Source: Allopusillimonas soli (GTDB lineage: Bacteria > Pseudomonadota > Gammaproteobacteria > Burkholderiales > Burkholderiaceae_B). Taken from it: a stretch of 64,000 bases of DNA. The notes beneath the pieces were generated by a model. That model was not told the origin of the DNA and did not search any database. It saw nothing but the letters and a program-made list of their open reading frames with translations. The DNA lies in the NCBI RefSeq assembly GCF_004153445.1, contig NZ_SDQC01000004.1, positions 124,001 to 188,000 on the forward strand, in the 5' to 3' direction. Shown here in pieces: positions 18,381 through 28,211 of the stretch. Made by a program: the position numbers and the translations under genes. Position 1 is the first letter of the stretch. Every line of letters begins with the position of its first letter.

Positions 18381-19544
18381 ATGCAGGAGACAATGAAAGT
18401 GGCGCAGGCGACCGATGCCGCCATGCCCGACATGGGCTTGCCTCCCCGGGCGCGCATCGGCGAGCGCTGGGACCAGGTCGATACGCCCAGCCTGATGCTG
18501 GATTTGGATGCCTTCGAGGACAATCTGCGCACAATGCAGGCGCTGGCCGAGCGCCATGGCGTTGCCCTGCGCCCCCACGCCAAGGCGCACCGGTGCCCCG
18601 AAGTGTCGCTGCGTCAAGTGGCGCTGGGCGCCCAGGGTATCTGCTGCCAGAAGGTGTCCGAGGCTTTTCCTTTTCTCCAGGCGGGCTTGCGGGATATCCA
18701 TATCAGCAACGAAGTGATCGGGGAGGACAAGCTTGCTTTGCTCGCTACCCTCGCGCGCTCGGCGCAGGTGTCTGTGTGCGTCGATCACCCCGAAGCGGCG
18801 CGTGCGCTGTCGGCCGCCCTGCAGCGGCACAATGCGAGCCTGCGAGTGCTGGTCGAAATCGATGTCGGGCAGAAGCGCTGCGGCGTGACTACGCCGCAGG
18901 CTGCTGTGGGTTTGGCCAGCCTGGTGCAATCGCTGCCGGGGCTTACGTTTGCTGGCCTGCAGGCCTATCATGGCGGCGCCCAGCACAAGCGCGGCATGGC
19001 TCAGCGTCGCGGCGCCTGCGAAAAAGCCTGGAAGCTGACACGGCAATACATTGATGCGCTGGCGGCTGCCGGCATCTCCTGCCCTGTTGTGAGCGGCGGC
19101 GGGACGGGTTCGGCGGCCTTCGATATTGCCAGCGGCGTTTTCACTGAAGTCCAGGCGGGAAGCTATGCATTCATGGACGCCGATTACGGCAGCCTGGACT
19201 GGGGCGACGATCTTGCCTTCCGCCACAGCCTGTTCATGCTGGCCACGGTCATGAGCCGCGCCGTGCCCGAACGCGCCATCCTGGACATGGGCCTGAAATC
19301 CACCACGGCTGAAAGCGGCATGCCGATTCCGCACGGTATTGAGGGCGTGCACTGCGTGGCCGTCAATGACGAGCACAGCATTCTCGCCGTCGAGCCGGGC
19401 GCCCGCATCGAATTGGGCGACAAGCTGCGTCTGGTGCCCGGCCATTGCGATCCAACGTTCAATCTGCATGATGAACTGGTCGTCGTGCAGGCCGGACGGG
19501 TGCATGCAATCTGGCCCATCAGCGCGCGCGGCCTGAGCCGCTAG
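18381..19544 (+). CDS. D-threonine aldolase-like (DSD1 family) PLP enzyme
   Basis: This 387-residue fold-type III pyridoxal-phosphate enzyme is related to alanine racemase, D-threonine aldolase and D-serine dehydratase. Lys68 in LRPHAKAH is the expected PLP lysine, and the phosphate-binding SGGGTGS lies near residue 242. Near the C-terminus HCD (residues 355-357) gives the HxD metal pair typical of D-threonine aldolase rather than the HxC of D-serine dehydratase. It may therefore cleave D-beta-hydroxy-amino acids with Mn or another divalent ion. The start at 18381 follows GAGGGA; an upstream in-frame TTG has no such site. It stands alone, divergent from smg and convergent with liuD. The 182-bp gap before it shows no clear promoter. 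Confidence 0.82.
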   Translation: MQETMKVAQATDAAMPDMGLPPRARIGERWDQVDTPSLMLDLDAFEDNLRTMQALAERHGVALRPHAKAHRCPEVSLRQVALGAQGICCQKVSEAFPFLQAGLRDIHISNEVIGEDKLALLATLARSAQVSVCVDHPEAARALSAALQRHNASLRVLVEIDVGQKRCGVTTPQAAVGLASLVQSLPGLTFAGLQAYHGGAQHKRGMAQRRGACEKAWKLTRQYIDALAAAGISCPVVSGGGTGSAAFDIASGVFTEVQAGSYAFMDADYGSLDWGDDLAFRHSLFMLATVMSRAVPERAILDMGLKSTTAESGMPIPHGIEGVHCVAVNDEHSILAVEPGARIELGDKLRLVPGHCDPTFNLHDELVVVQAGRVHAIWPISARGLSR

Positions 19545-19557
19545 CGCTGGCCTGTCG

Positions 19558-21579
19558 TCAGGGCGTCAGCGCGACCAGTTCGGCGCCATCGACTACCTGG
19601 TCGCCTACGGCAAAAAAGATCTCTTCGACCGTGCCGTCGCTGGGCGCGCAGATGGTGTGCTCCATTTTCATGGCTTCCATCACCAGCAATGCATCGCCCG
19701 CCTTCACGGTGTCGCCCGCCTTCACCTGGATCGCAATGATCTTGCCGGGCATGGGAGCGGCAAGACTGCCGCCATGATCGTCACCCTCGTCGCTGGCATG
19801 GGCGACGGCGTCATGCAGGCGGAGCACGCGCGCGCCATCCGGCGTGAAGACATGCACACTATCTTCTCGGACCAGCACCGGCGCCCGGGCATCCATGCCG
19901 TCCAGCCTCGCCCGCACAAGGTATCGGCCCGGGCCGTCGGGCTGGGCGCGCCACGCCAGCGGCAATGGCTGGTCCGCGCCCGTGGACAGAGTCCAGCTTC
20001 CGTTCTCGCGGTGCAGCGTCAGCGCATGAGCGGCATCACCATCCAGCAGCGTGAACGTGCACGCCCACGACTTGGTCACCCGCCAGCCATCCACGACGTC
20101 CCAGGGGTCGGCGGGGGCGGCGAGGCCAGCAGGATCTGAATCCGGCCGTCCGAGGCGCGCCATCAGGGCAGCGAGCGCCAGCGTGAGCTCGCCGGCGCTC
20201 GCATTGCGCCTTGGCGGAAACAAGGCGTCGTGCCTGCGCTCGATGAGGCCGGTGTCCAGATCTGCTTGCGCAAAGGCCTGATCCAGCACCAGACGGCGCA
20301 GAAAGGCGACATTGGTCTGCACGCCTGCGGTGCGTAGCTGGCCCAGGGCCTGGGCCAAGCGCGCGCAGGCTTGGTCCCGGTCGCTGCCATGCACAATAAG
20401 CTTGGCAATCATGGGGTCGTAATAGGGCGTGATGGTATCTCCGGCGCGCACCCCGCCGTCCACCCGCACATCGCCGTTGACAAACTGTACATGGGGAGGA
20501 AAATCGAGCGCAGCCAGTGTGCCTATCGAGGGCAGGAAGCCATTGTCCGGGTTCTCCGCATAAATGCGGGCTTCCATTGCGTGGCCGTCGATACGCAGCG
20601 CGTCCTGTGCGGCGGGAAGCGGCTCACCCGCCGCAACGCGCAACTGCCATTCTACGAGGTCCTGGCCGGTAATCATTTCCGTTACCGGATGCTCCACCTG
20701 TAGGCGTGTATTCATTTCCATGAAGTAAAAACGGCCGTCGGGCTCCGCAATGAACTCCACGGTGCCCGCACCCACATAGTCCACAGCGCGCGCGGCGGCC
20801 ACGGCCGCCTCGCCCATGGATCGCCGGCGTTCCACGGTCATGCCGGGAGCCGGCGCTTCCTCGATGACTTTCTGATGCCGGCGCTGTACCGAGCAATCGC
20901 GTTCAAACAGGTAGACGCATTGACCTTTGCCATCGGCGAATACCTGGATCTCGATATGGCGTGGACGCGTCAGATAGCGTTCGATCAGCACCTTGTCGTC
21001 GCCAAAGCTGCTGGCGGCTTCGCGCTTGCAGGATGCCAGCGCATCGTTGAAACCATCGGCCGATTCAACGATGCGCATGCCCTTGCCGCCACCTCCCGCG
21101 CTGGCCTTGATCAGCACCGGATAGCCTATGGCGTCGGCTTGCTTCTTGAGAAAGCCGGCCTCCTGGTTGTCGCCGTGATAGCCGGGCACCAGGGGCACAT
21201 CGGCCTTCTCCATGATGCGCTTGGCGGCGGACTTGCTGCCCATGGCGGCTATGGCGTCGGCGGGTGGGCCCACAAAGACAATGCCGGCCTGGGCGCAGGC
21301 CCGGGCAAAGTCCTCGTTCTCCGAGAGAAAACCGTAGCCCGGATGGATGGCCTGGGCGCCGGTCTGGCGCGCGGCTTCCAGAATGGCGTCAGCGCGCAGA
21401 TAGCTGCTGCGCGGCTCGGGGCCGCCGATATGCACGGCGCTGTCGCATGCCGCGACATGCCGCGCATCGGCGTCGGCGTCAGAATATACGGCGACCGTGC
21501 GGATGCCCATGCGCCGGGCGGTCGCGGCAATGCGGCAGGCGATCTCGCCGCGGTTGGCAATCAATAATGTTGTGAACAT
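19558..21579 (-). CDS. liuD: Methylcrotonyl-CoA carboxylase, biotin carboxylase/biotinyl subunit
   Basis: The 673-residue alpha subunit carboxylates its biotin with ATP and bicarbonate. Residues 1-450 are the biotin carboxylase (LLIANRGEIACRIAATARR, the glycine-rich ATP loop KASAGGGGKGMR, EMNTRLQVEHPVTE). The C-terminal 70 residues are a biotinyl domain with MEAMKMEH as the attachment site. Paired with liuB 16 bp upstream, it forms 3-methylcrotonyl-CoA carboxylase of leucine degradation; a geranyl-CoA or acyl-CoA carboxylase is a possible alternative. The start at 21579 (MFTTLLIANRG) is where the family begins. It is the last gene of the liu operon. Confidence 0.9.
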   Translation of the reverse strand: MFTTLLIANRGEIACRIAATARRMGIRTVAVYSDADADARHVAACDSAVHIGGPEPRSSYLRADAILEAARQTGAQAIHPGYGFLSENEDFARACAQAGIVFVGPPADAIAAMGSKSAAKRIMEKADVPLVPGYHGDNQEAGFLKKQADAIGYPVLIKASAGGGGKGMRIVESADGFNDALASCKREAASSFGDDKVLIERYLTRPRHIEIQVFADGKGQCVYLFERDCSVQRRHQKVIEEAPAPGMTVERRRSMGEAAVAAARAVDYVGAGTVEFIAEPDGRFYFMEMNTRLQVEHPVTEMITGQDLVEWQLRVAAGEPLPAAQDALRIDGHAMEARIYAENPDNGFLPSIGTLAALDFPPHVQFVNGDVRVDGGVRAGDTITPYYDPMIAKLIVHGSDRDQACARLAQALGQLRTAGVQTNVAFLRRLVLDQAFAQADLDTGLIERRHDALFPPRRNASAGELTLALAALMARLGRPDSDPAGLAAPADPWDVVDGWRVTKSWACTFTLLDGDAAHALTLHRENGSWTLSTGADQPLPLAWRAQPDGPGRYLVRARLDGMDARAPVLVREDSVHVFTPDGARVLRLHDAVAHASDEGDDHGGSLAAPMPGKIIAIQVKAGDTVKAGDALLVMEAMKMEHTICAPSDGTVEEIFFAVGDQVVDGAELVALTP

Positions 21580-21595
21580 GTTGGTTCCCCGCGGG

Positions 21596-23203
21596 TTACA
21601 TGCGGAACACGCCAAAGCGCGTGTCTTCGATGGGTGCGTTCAGGGCGGCTGAAAGGCCCAGGGCCAGCACGCGCCGCGTGTCGTCGGGCATGATGATGCC
21701 ATCGTCCCAGAGCCGCGCCGTGGCATAGTAGGGGTGCCCCTCGCGCTCGTACTGTTCGCGTATGGGCGCCTTGAAGGCCTCCTCCTCCTGCGCGCTCCAT
21801 TGGCCGCCGCGGCTTTCTATTCCGTCGCGCTTGACCGTGGCCAGCACGCTGGCCGCCTGCTCGCCGCCCATGACCGAAATGCGGGCATTGGGCCACAGGA
21901 AAAGCATGCGCGGCCCGAAGGCGCGGCCGCACATGCCGTAGTTGCCGGCCCCGAACGAGCCGCCGATGATGACTGTGAACTTGGGCACCGCGGCTGTGGA
22001 CACGGCCGTGACCATCTTGGCGCCATGGCGCGCAATGCCCTCGTTCTCGTATTTGCGGCCCACCATGAAGCCGGTGATGTTCTGAAGAAAAATCAAGGGT
22101 ATCTTGCGCTGACAGCACAGCTCGATGAAATGCGTGCCCTTCTGGGCCGCTTCGGAAAACAGGATGCCGTTGTTCGCGACGACGCCGACCGGCATACCGT
22201 GTATGTGCGCGAAGCCCGTTACCAGCGTGGTGCCGAAGCGCGACTTGAACTCATCGAACACCGATCCGTCCACGATGCGGGCGATGACTTCGCGCACATC
22301 ATAGGGCTTGCGTGTGTCGGCCGGAATAACGCCGTTCAGTTCGGCGGGATCGTAACGCGGCGCAGTCACCGGTGCGAGACGCAGGCCTATTTGCTTGCGT
22401 AGATTGAGCTGCGCGACGGCCTGGCGCGCAAGCAGCAGCGCATGCAGGTCGTTGTTCGCCAGGTGGTCGGCCACGCCCGACAGCCTTGTGTGGACATCAC
22501 CGCCGCCCAGGTCCTCGGCGCTGACGACTTCGCCGGTGGCCGCCTTGACCAGTGGCGGGCCACCCAGGAAGATTGTTCCCTGGTTGCGGACAATGATGGA
22601 TACGTCGCTCATGGCGGGCACATAGGCGCCTCCCGCTGTGCACGAGCCCATGACGACGGCGATCTGCGCTATGCCCATGGCCGACATGGTGGCCTGGTTG
22701 TAGAAAATGCGTCCGAAGTGTTCGCGGTCGGGAAAGACTTCGTCCTGATTGGGCAGATTGGCCCCGCCCGAGTCAACCAGATAAATGCACGGCAACCGGT
22801 TCTCGCGTGCAATCTCCTGTGCGCGAAGATGCTTCTTGACGGTCAGCGGGTAATACGTGCCGCCCTTTACCGTGGCATCGTTGCACACAATCATGCATTC
22901 CACGCCTTCGACGCGACCGATACCGGTGATCAGCCCCGCGCCGGGCGCGGCATTGTCATAGACATCATGCGCGGCCAACGGGGACAGTTCCAGAAATGCG
23001 GTGCCTGGGTCGAGTAGGCGTTCAACGCGTTCGCGCGGCAGCAGCTTGCCACGGGCCACGTGCTTGGCTCGGGCTGCTTCACTGCCGCCAAGCGCGGTTC
23101 GGCGCAGGTTTTCGCGCAGGTCATCCGCCTGGGCCTGCATGGCGCGCGCATTGTCGAGATAGGACTGCGAACGCGGATTGATACGGGATTCGATAACCGG
23201 CAT
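21596..23203 (-). CDS. liuB: Methylcrotonyl-CoA carboxylase, carboxyltransferase subunit
   Basis: The 535-residue beta subunit moves the carboxyl group from biotin to 3-methylcrotonyl-CoA. It has two crotonase-like halves with oxyanion glycine pairs ([18 protein letters not shown] and [19 protein letters not shown]) and starts with the conserved [17 protein letters not shown]. It is highly typical of LiuB/MccB. It lies 60 bp after the thiolase gene and 16 bp before liuD in the LiuR-governed cluster. Confidence 0.93.
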   Translation of the reverse strand: MPVIESRINPRSQSYLDNARAMQAQADDLRENLRRTALGGSEAARAKHVARGKLLPRERVERLLDPGTAFLELSPLAAHDVYDNAAPGAGLITGIGRVEGVECMIVCNDATVKGGTYYPLTVKKHLRAQEIARENRLPCIYLVDSGGANLPNQDEVFPDREHFGRIFYNQATMSAMGIAQIAVVMGSCTAGGAYVPAMSDVSIIVRNQGTIFLGGPPLVKAATGEVVSAEDLGGGDVHTRLSGVADHLANNDLHALLLARQAVAQLNLRKQIGLRLAPVTAPRYDPAELNGVIPADTRKPYDVREVIARIVDGSVFDEFKSRFGTTLVTGFAHIHGMPVGVVANNGILFSEAAQKGTHFIELCCQRKIPLIFLQNITGFMVGRKYENEGIARHGAKMVTAVSTAAVPKFTVIIGGSFGAGNYGMCGRAFGPRMLFLWPNARISVMGGEQAASVLATVKRDGIESRGGQWSAQEEEAFKAPIREQYEREGHPYYATARLWDDGIIMPDDTRRVLALGLSAALNAPIEDTRFGVFRM

Positions 23204-23263
23204 TGCCGCTCCTGGAAAATGAAAACGGACGGGGCACCGCGCCGCACGGGCGCCCCGGGTTGC

Positions 23264-24445
23264 CTACAGCATTTCGATAGCGAGTGCCACGGCCTCTCCG
23301 CCGCCGATGCATAGTGAGGCAATGCCCCGCTTGCCGCCGGTCTTGCGCAGGCCGCCCACCAGCGTGGCGAGCAGGCGTGCGCCCGATGCGCCTATGGGAT
23401 GGCCGAGCGCTGTGGCGCCGCCATGGATGTTGACCTTCTCATGGGGCAGATCCAGCTCCTTCATGGCGGCCATGGTGACTACGGCAAAGGCTTCGTTGAT
23501 TTCATACAGATCGACGTCATTGGCCGACCAGCCGATGCGGTCGAACAGCTTCTGCATGGCGGCGACCGGCGCGGTGGTGAACCAGCCGGGCTCCTGCGCG
23601 TGCTGGCTGTGCCCCACGATGCGGGCAAGCGGCGTGGCGCCCAGCTTTTGCGCCGTGGAGGCGCGCATCAGCACCATGGCCGCCGCGCCGTCGGAAATCG
23701 ACGACGAGTTTGCGGCCGTGACGGTGCCGTCCTTCTTGAAGGCGGGCTTGAGCGTGGGCACCTTGTCAGGCATGGCCCGCATCGGCGCCTCGTCCTGATC
23801 GACGATCGTGTCGCCTTTGCGGCCCCGCACCGTTACGGGAGCGATTTCCCACTTGAAGCTGCCATCCTCGGTGGCTGCGCGTGCGCGGCGCAGCGATTCG
23901 AGCGAGAAGGCATCCTGATCCTCGCGAGTGAAGCTGTACTTTGCCGCGCAATCCTCGGCGAATACGCCCATGGCCGTGCCGCGTTGATAGGCGTCCTCGA
24001 GACCATCCAGCGCCATGTGATCGTAGATCTTGTCGTGGCCGTAGCGATAGCCCTGACGTCCGCGCAACAGCAGGTAGGGCGCGTTGCTCATGCTTTCCTG
24101 TCCCCCGGCCACCACGACATCGACGCTCCCGGCCGTAATAATGTCGTGGCCGAACATGGCGGCTTTCAGCCCGGAGCCGCAGACCTTGTGAATGGTGGAG
24201 CACGCCACCTTCAGGGGTAGGCCCGCGCCAAGTGCAGCCTGGCGAGCTGGCGCCTGTCCCTGGCCTGCCTGCAGCACATTGCCCATGATGACTTCGTCGA
24301 CAATGTCGCCCGGAATGCCGGCCCTTTCCATGGCGGCCTTGATCGCCACAGAACCGAGCTCGTGAGCGGCCAGGCTGGACAGACTGCCCATCATGCCGCC
24401 CATGGGCGTGCGGGCAATGGAAACGAGAACAATGGGATCGGACAT
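23264..24445 (-). CDS. Acetyl-CoA C-acetyltransferase (thiolase)
   Basis: A 393-residue biosynthetic/degradative thiolase. Cys89 in IHKVCGSGLKAA is the acyl acceptor, NIHGGATALGHPIGASG holds the catalytic His, and CIGGGEAVAL the second Cys. It interconverts acetoacetyl-CoA and two acetyl-CoA. Leucine breakdown ends in acetoacetate plus acetyl-CoA, so its place between aceK and liuB fits the last step of that pathway. A role in polyhydroxybutyrate synthesis (PhaA-like) is possible but no pha genes are near. Confidence 0.92.
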   Translation of the reverse strand: MSDPIVLVSIARTPMGGMMGSLSSLAAHELGSVAIKAAMERAGIPGDIVDEVIMGNVLQAGQGQAPARQAALGAGLPLKVACSTIHKVCGSGLKAAMFGHDIITAGSVDVVVAGGQESMSNAPYLLLRGRQGYRYGHDKIYDHMALDGLEDAYQRGTAMGVFAEDCAAKYSFTREDQDAFSLESLRRARAATEDGSFKWEIAPVTVRGRKGDTIVDQDEAPMRAMPDKVPTLKPAFKKDGTVTAANSSSISDGAAAMVLMRASTAQKLGATPLARIVGHSQHAQEPGWFTTAPVAAMQKLFDRIGWSANDVDLYEINEAFAVVTMAAMKELDLPHEKVNIHGGATALGHPIGASGARLLATLVGGLRKTGGKRGIASLCIGGGEAVALAIEML

Positions 24446-24463
24446 GTTGATCTCCTGATAGTG

Positions 24464-26320
24464 TCAGATAAGGCCCGCGGACGAGGTTCGCGGGTGTGGA
24501 GGCACGGCCGGCAGGCGCCGGCTGTCCTCATACGGAAAGATATCCTCGATGCGGCCCTGTGCGGCGCGTTCGCGACAGGCCTGCCACCACCCTGCATCCA
24601 GAAGCGCTGCGTGATGCCTCATGAAGGCGTGGCGGACCCGAGGGTCGCTCAGCAGGAAATGCTCGAACTCCTCCGGAAATACGTCGTTGGGACCCACGGC
24701 GTACCAGGGCTCGGCGGCCATTTCCGCTTCGGGGTTGGGCGCTGGCGGTATGCGGCGAAACCTCATCTCTGTCATGCGCTGGATTTCATCATAATCGTAG
24801 AACACGACGCGGCCCAGCCGCGTCAGCCCGAAATTCTTGAAAAGCATGTCGCCGGGGAAAATATTGGCCGCCGCCAGATCCCGGATGGCATCGCCGTAGC
24901 GCTTGACCGCTTGCTCCAGCATGGCGTCGGAGGCGCGCGCCAGGTACAAATTGAGCGGCGTCATGCGCCGCTCGATGTATACATGGCGCAGCACCACGCT
25001 GTCTTCATCTTCCTCGAGCAGCGACGGCACCTGCTCGCGCAGCGCATCGAGCAGCGCCGGTGAGAATCGGCGGCGCGGCAGCGCCACTTGCGAGTATTCC
25101 CAGGTGTCGGCCATGCGTCCGACGCGGTCATGCATTTTCACCAGCAGGTATTTGCGGCGTACCGTCTCGTGATCCATGCCGTCCTTGGCGATGCGGTCCC
25201 GGATCAGCTTGAAGACATAAGGGTAGGATGGCAGCGTGAACACGGTCATCACCAGGCCTGCGATGCCGGGCGCCAAGTCAAAGGCGTCGCGCGAATGCGC
25301 GAGATGGTGCAGAAAGTCGCGGTAGAACAGCGTCTTGCCCTGCTTCTGCAGGCCGATGGTCGTATACAGCTCGGCCTTGGGTTTGCGCGGCAGCAGCGTA
25401 TTCAGGAAGTGCACATAGGCGGCTGGCGTTTCCATATCGACCAGGAAATAGGCCCGTGTGAAGCTGAACAGCGTGCTCAGATCGTCGGATGAGTGCAGCA
25501 GCGCGTCTACGCGCACGTGGCCCGAGGGCGTTTGCAGCAGGGCGATGGCAAATGGATGGACAGTGCCTTGATTGACCAGGCGTCCGACCGCATAGGCACC
25601 TTTGTTGCGGAAGAACAATGAATTGAGCACATGTATCTGGCAGTCGGGCGCAATGCGGGGCCCCGCACCGCGCGGAAGGTCGGCGCGCAGCTGACGCAAC
25701 GCCATGCGCGCCAGCGCGCGGGTGTCGGCCGGTAGATCCGCAAATGGCGCGGCCAGGCCGAAGTCCGCAAGCAGCTTCAGCAGCGATTCTTCCAGGCCTT
25801 CTTGCGCAGGATAGTACACGCGGTATGAGGGCAGTTTGCTGTCCAGATATTCGGTCGCCACTGCGGGCCGCACAAACAGAAAGTCGTTGTGGAAATAATC
25901 GCGATGCAGTATCCGGCAGGAGACGGAATTGAAGAAGGTTTCCGCGCATTCCGGTTGCCGGTGATCGGCCAACAGGGCGATGAAGCATGCCTTGACCTGC
26001 TGCCAATACGTCACCTGCTGAGGCGTCAAACGCTCGCCCGCATCCGACGGCCTTGCGTCGCTGTCTTTGAGCGCGGCGGCCAGCAGCGACGTACATTCGC
26101 GCACGCGCGTGTCGTAGTATGCGATGCGTTCGCGGGCCAGCTGTTGTATGCCGCGCCAGTCGGCGGATTCAAACAGGGATTTGGCGCGCTGCGCGCCATA
26201 GCGGAACAGCGCGTAGTGGCGATTGAAGCCGTCCAGCATGGCGCGCGCAACCGCTTCGGGCGCCATGGCTGGCCGTTCGGCCGGCTCGATATGCTGATGA
26301 TCGGTGAGCTGTCGGCTCAT
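24464..26320 (-). CDS. aceK: Isocitrate dehydrogenase kinase/phosphatase
   Basis: A 618-residue bifunctional enzyme that phosphorylates and dephosphorylates isocitrate dehydrogenase, setting the split between the TCA cycle and the glyoxylate bypass. The ATP-binding strand APGIAGLVMTVFTLPSYPYVFKLI and the C-terminal catalytic region (DYDEIQRMTEMRFR, acidic FPEEFEHFLL) are characteristic. It is full length compared with E. coli AceK (about 578) with some extra N-terminal residues. It sits 16 bp after liuA and 18 bp before the thiolase gene, apparently one transcript with leucine degradation. No aceA or aceB is in the window. Confidence 0.94.
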   Translation of the reverse strand: MSRQLTDHQHIEPAERPAMAPEAVARAMLDGFNRHYALFRYGAQRAKSLFESADWRGIQQLARERIAYYDTRVRECTSLLAAALKDSDARPSDAGERLTPQQVTYWQQVKACFIALLADHRQPECAETFFNSVSCRILHRDYFHNDFLFVRPAVATEYLDSKLPSYRVYYPAQEGLEESLLKLLADFGLAAPFADLPADTRALARMALRQLRADLPRGAGPRIAPDCQIHVLNSLFFRNKGAYAVGRLVNQGTVHPFAIALLQTPSGHVRVDALLHSSDDLSTLFSFTRAYFLVDMETPAAYVHFLNTLLPRKPKAELYTTIGLQKQGKTLFYRDFLHHLAHSRDAFDLAPGIAGLVMTVFTLPSYPYVFKLIRDRIAKDGMDHETVRRKYLLVKMHDRVGRMADTWEYSQVALPRRRFSPALLDALREQVPSLLEEDEDSVVLRHVYIERRMTPLNLYLARASDAMLEQAVKRYGDAIRDLAAANIFPGDMLFKNFGLTRLGRVVFYDYDEIQRMTEMRFRRIPPAPNPEAEMAAEPWYAVGPNDVFPEEFEHFLLSDPRVRHAFMRHHAALLDAGWWQACRERAAQGRIEDIFPYEDSRRLPAVPPHPRTSSAGLI

Positions 26321-26336
26321 GGCGGCAAAGGCGTGG

Positions 26337-27515
26337 TCAGGCCGTTTCGTTGAACAGCTCGCGGCCGATCAGCATGCGGCGGATCTCGCTGGTGCCCGCT
26401 CCGATCTCGTAGAGCTTGGCATCGCGCCACAGCCGGCCTGTGGGAAACTCATTGATATAGCCATTGCCTCCCAGAATCTGTACGCCTTCGCCCGCCATCC
26501 ATGTGGCCTTCTCGGCGCAATATAGAATGACGGCGGCGCAGTCCTTGCGCACCTGGCGTACGTGGTCCACGCCCAGCCTGTCCAGATTCTTGCCTACTGT
26601 GTAGCAGAAGGCGCGGCTGGCCTGCAGCGTGGTGTACAGATCGGCCACCTTGCCCTGGATCAGCTGGAATTCGCCTATGGATTGGCCGAATTGCTTGCGG
26701 TCGTGAATATAGGGAATGACCGCGTCCATAACAGCCTGCATAATGCCCAGCGGCCCCGCCGCCAACACGGCCCGTTCATAGTCCAGCCCGCTCATCAGCA
26801 CCCGAACGCCGCCATTGAGTTCCCCCAGGATATTTTCCTCGGGCACCTCGCAATCCTGGAACACCAACTCACCGGTATGACTGCCTCGCATGCCCAGCTT
26901 GTCGAGTTTTTGCGCAACCGAAAAGCCCTTGAAGCCCTTTTCCACGAGAAAGGCCGTGATGCCCCGCTGTTTCGCGGCAGGGTCGGTCTTGGCGTAAACC
27001 ACCAGCGTGTCGGCATCGGGGCCGTTTGTGATCCACATCTTGCTGCCGTTCAGTACGTAGCGGTCGCCTTTTTTGTCCGCGCGCAGCTTCATGCTTACCA
27101 CGTCTGAACCCGCCCCGGGCTCGCTCATTGCCAGCGCGCCCACGTGCTCGCCTGATATGAGCTTGGGCAGGTACTTTTGCTTCTGCGCCTCGGTGCCATT
27201 GCGGTTAATCTGGTTGACGCAAAGATTGGAATGGGCGCCATAGGACAGGCCTATGGATGCACTGGCGCGGGAAATCTCTTCCATGGCCACCATATGGGCC
27301 AGATAGCCGAGTCCGGCGCCACCGTAGGCCTCTGCGGCCGTCATCCCCAGTACGCCCAGGTCGCCCAGCTTGCGCCAGAGTTCCATGGGAAATTGATCGC
27401 TGCGATCGACTTCTGCCGCGAGCGGGGCGATCTCGGCCTGGGCGAATTCGCGCACGGCATCGCGCAGCATGTCCAGGTCGGACCCCAGGTCGAAATCAAG
27501 GCCCGGAAGATTCAT
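26337..27515 (-). CDS. liuA: Isovaleryl-CoA dehydrogenase
   Basis: This 392-residue FAD-dependent acyl-CoA dehydrogenase oxidises isovaleryl-CoA to 3-methylcrotonyl-CoA, passing electrons to ETF. It has [35 protein letters not shown] and the C-terminal [34 protein letters not shown], all in the isovaleryl-CoA dehydrogenase pattern. The start at 27515 ([11 protein letters not shown]) follows GGAGAG; an in-frame ATG four codons upstream lacks one. It is the first structural gene after liuR, with a LiuR palindrome 126 bp upstream. Confidence 0.92.
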   Translation of the reverse strand: MNLPGLDFDLGSDLDMLRDAVREFAQAEIAPLAAEVDRSDQFPMELWRKLGDLGVLGMTAAEAYGGAGLGYLAHMVAMEEISRASASIGLSYGAHSNLCVNQINRNGTEAQKQKYLPKLISGEHVGALAMSEPGAGSDVVSMKLRADKKGDRYVLNGSKMWITNGPDADTLVVYAKTDPAAKQRGITAFLVEKGFKGFSVAQKLDKLGMRGSHTGELVFQDCEVPEENILGELNGGVRVLMSGLDYERAVLAAGPLGIMQAVMDAVIPYIHDRKQFGQSIGEFQLIQGKVADLYTTLQASRAFCYTVGKNLDRLGVDHVRQVRKDCAAVILYCAEKATWMAGEGVQILGGNGYINEFPTGRLWRDAKLYEIGAGTSEIRRMLIGRELFNETA

Positions 27516-27640
27516 ATGTCTCTCCATTGCATAATTGTTGCGATCTGTCTGCACGCCCGATAAAACCATCCGGGAAGTGCCGCCAGCTTCGAATGCCCGC
27601 GCTGTCCAGGCATAGACTGGATGTTGGCGGATATTTTATA

Positions 27641-27660
27641 TTACGTTTACGTAAACGTAA
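27641..27660 (-). promoter_or_regulatory. LiuR operator and liuA promoter
   Basis: Bases 27641-27660 are a perfect 20-bp palindrome built from TTACGTTTAC and its complement, one base from the liuR stop codon. On the minus strand TTTACG and TAAAAT lie 17 bp apart, flanking and overlapping it, so the site sits in the spacer of a promoter for liuA, as usual for MerR-family proteins. It implies an internal promoter separating liuR from the structural genes. Confidence 0.7.
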
Positions 27661-27661
27661 A

Positions 27662-28051
27662 TTACGCATGATTGTTTTTTTTCGCCAGCAGATCCTGGCA
27701 AATGCGTCGCTGTTCGGCGATTTCAGTCAGGGTCAGGTCGATATCCTCGCGTTGGCGCAAAAGTGTGGCGTGATGCTGGTCAAGCAGGGACAGATAGTGC
27801 TGCAGCTGCGCGGCAGTGTCCCGCGGGCCTTCGTACATATTGATCAGGTCCACAATCTCGCTCAGTTGCAGACCCAGCCGCTTGCCTCGCAGCGCAAGCT
27901 TGAGCCGCGTGCGGTCGCGGGCGCCGTAGACCCGGTTTCGGCCGCAGCGCGCAGGGCTCACGATACCCTGGTCTTCGTAGAACCGGATCGTACGTGGCGT
28001 AATGGAGAACTCCTGCGCCAGATCGGAAATGCTCCATGTGGGCTCGGACAT
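27662..28051 (-). CDS. liuR: MerR-family regulator of leucine/isovalerate degradation
   Basis: A 129-residue MerR-type protein. The winged helix is at residues about 5-75 (SISDLAQEFSITPRTIRFYE), followed by a coiled-coil dimerisation helix to the end. No effector cysteines are seen, as in LiuR. It begins the liu cluster, with palindromic sites both upstream (28062-28081) and downstream (27641-27660), so it probably autoregulates and controls liuA onward. Confidence 0.9.
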   Translation of the reverse strand: MSEPTWSISDLAQEFSITPRTIRFYEDQGIVSPARCGRNRVYGARDRTRLKLALRGKRLGLQLSEIVDLINMYEGPRDTAAQLQHYLSLLDQHHATLLRQREDIDLTLTEIAEQRRICQDLLAKKNNHA

Positions 28052-28061
28052 GACATGAACT

Positions 28062-28081
28062 TGCAGTTAACGTTAACGTCA
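28062..28081. promoter_or_regulatory. Second LiuR-like operator upstream of liuR
   Basis: GTTAACGTTAAC (28066-28077) is a perfect 12-bp palindrome. Its right half extended to 28081 matches 8 of 10 bases of the 27641-27660 half-site. It lies 11 bp before the liuR start, between liuR and the divergent hydrolase gene, so it may regulate both. Confidence 0.55.
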
Positions 28082-28211
28082 CATAATGCCATAATACGCT
28101 TGTCGGGTATCCCCTGTCGTGCATGCGGTCGGGTTTTGCCCTTGCCCGGGGCGCGCATTGCGCATCAGCCCCGAAGCCGGCCGCCGGCCACAGTACTTGG
28201 AGTATCACGGG

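Noticed and set aside
18360-19505. Long minus-strand frame opposite the D-threonine-aldolase-like gene
   Set aside because: Antisense shadow typical of G+C-rich codon bias; the sense strand has the full PLP-enzyme motif set.
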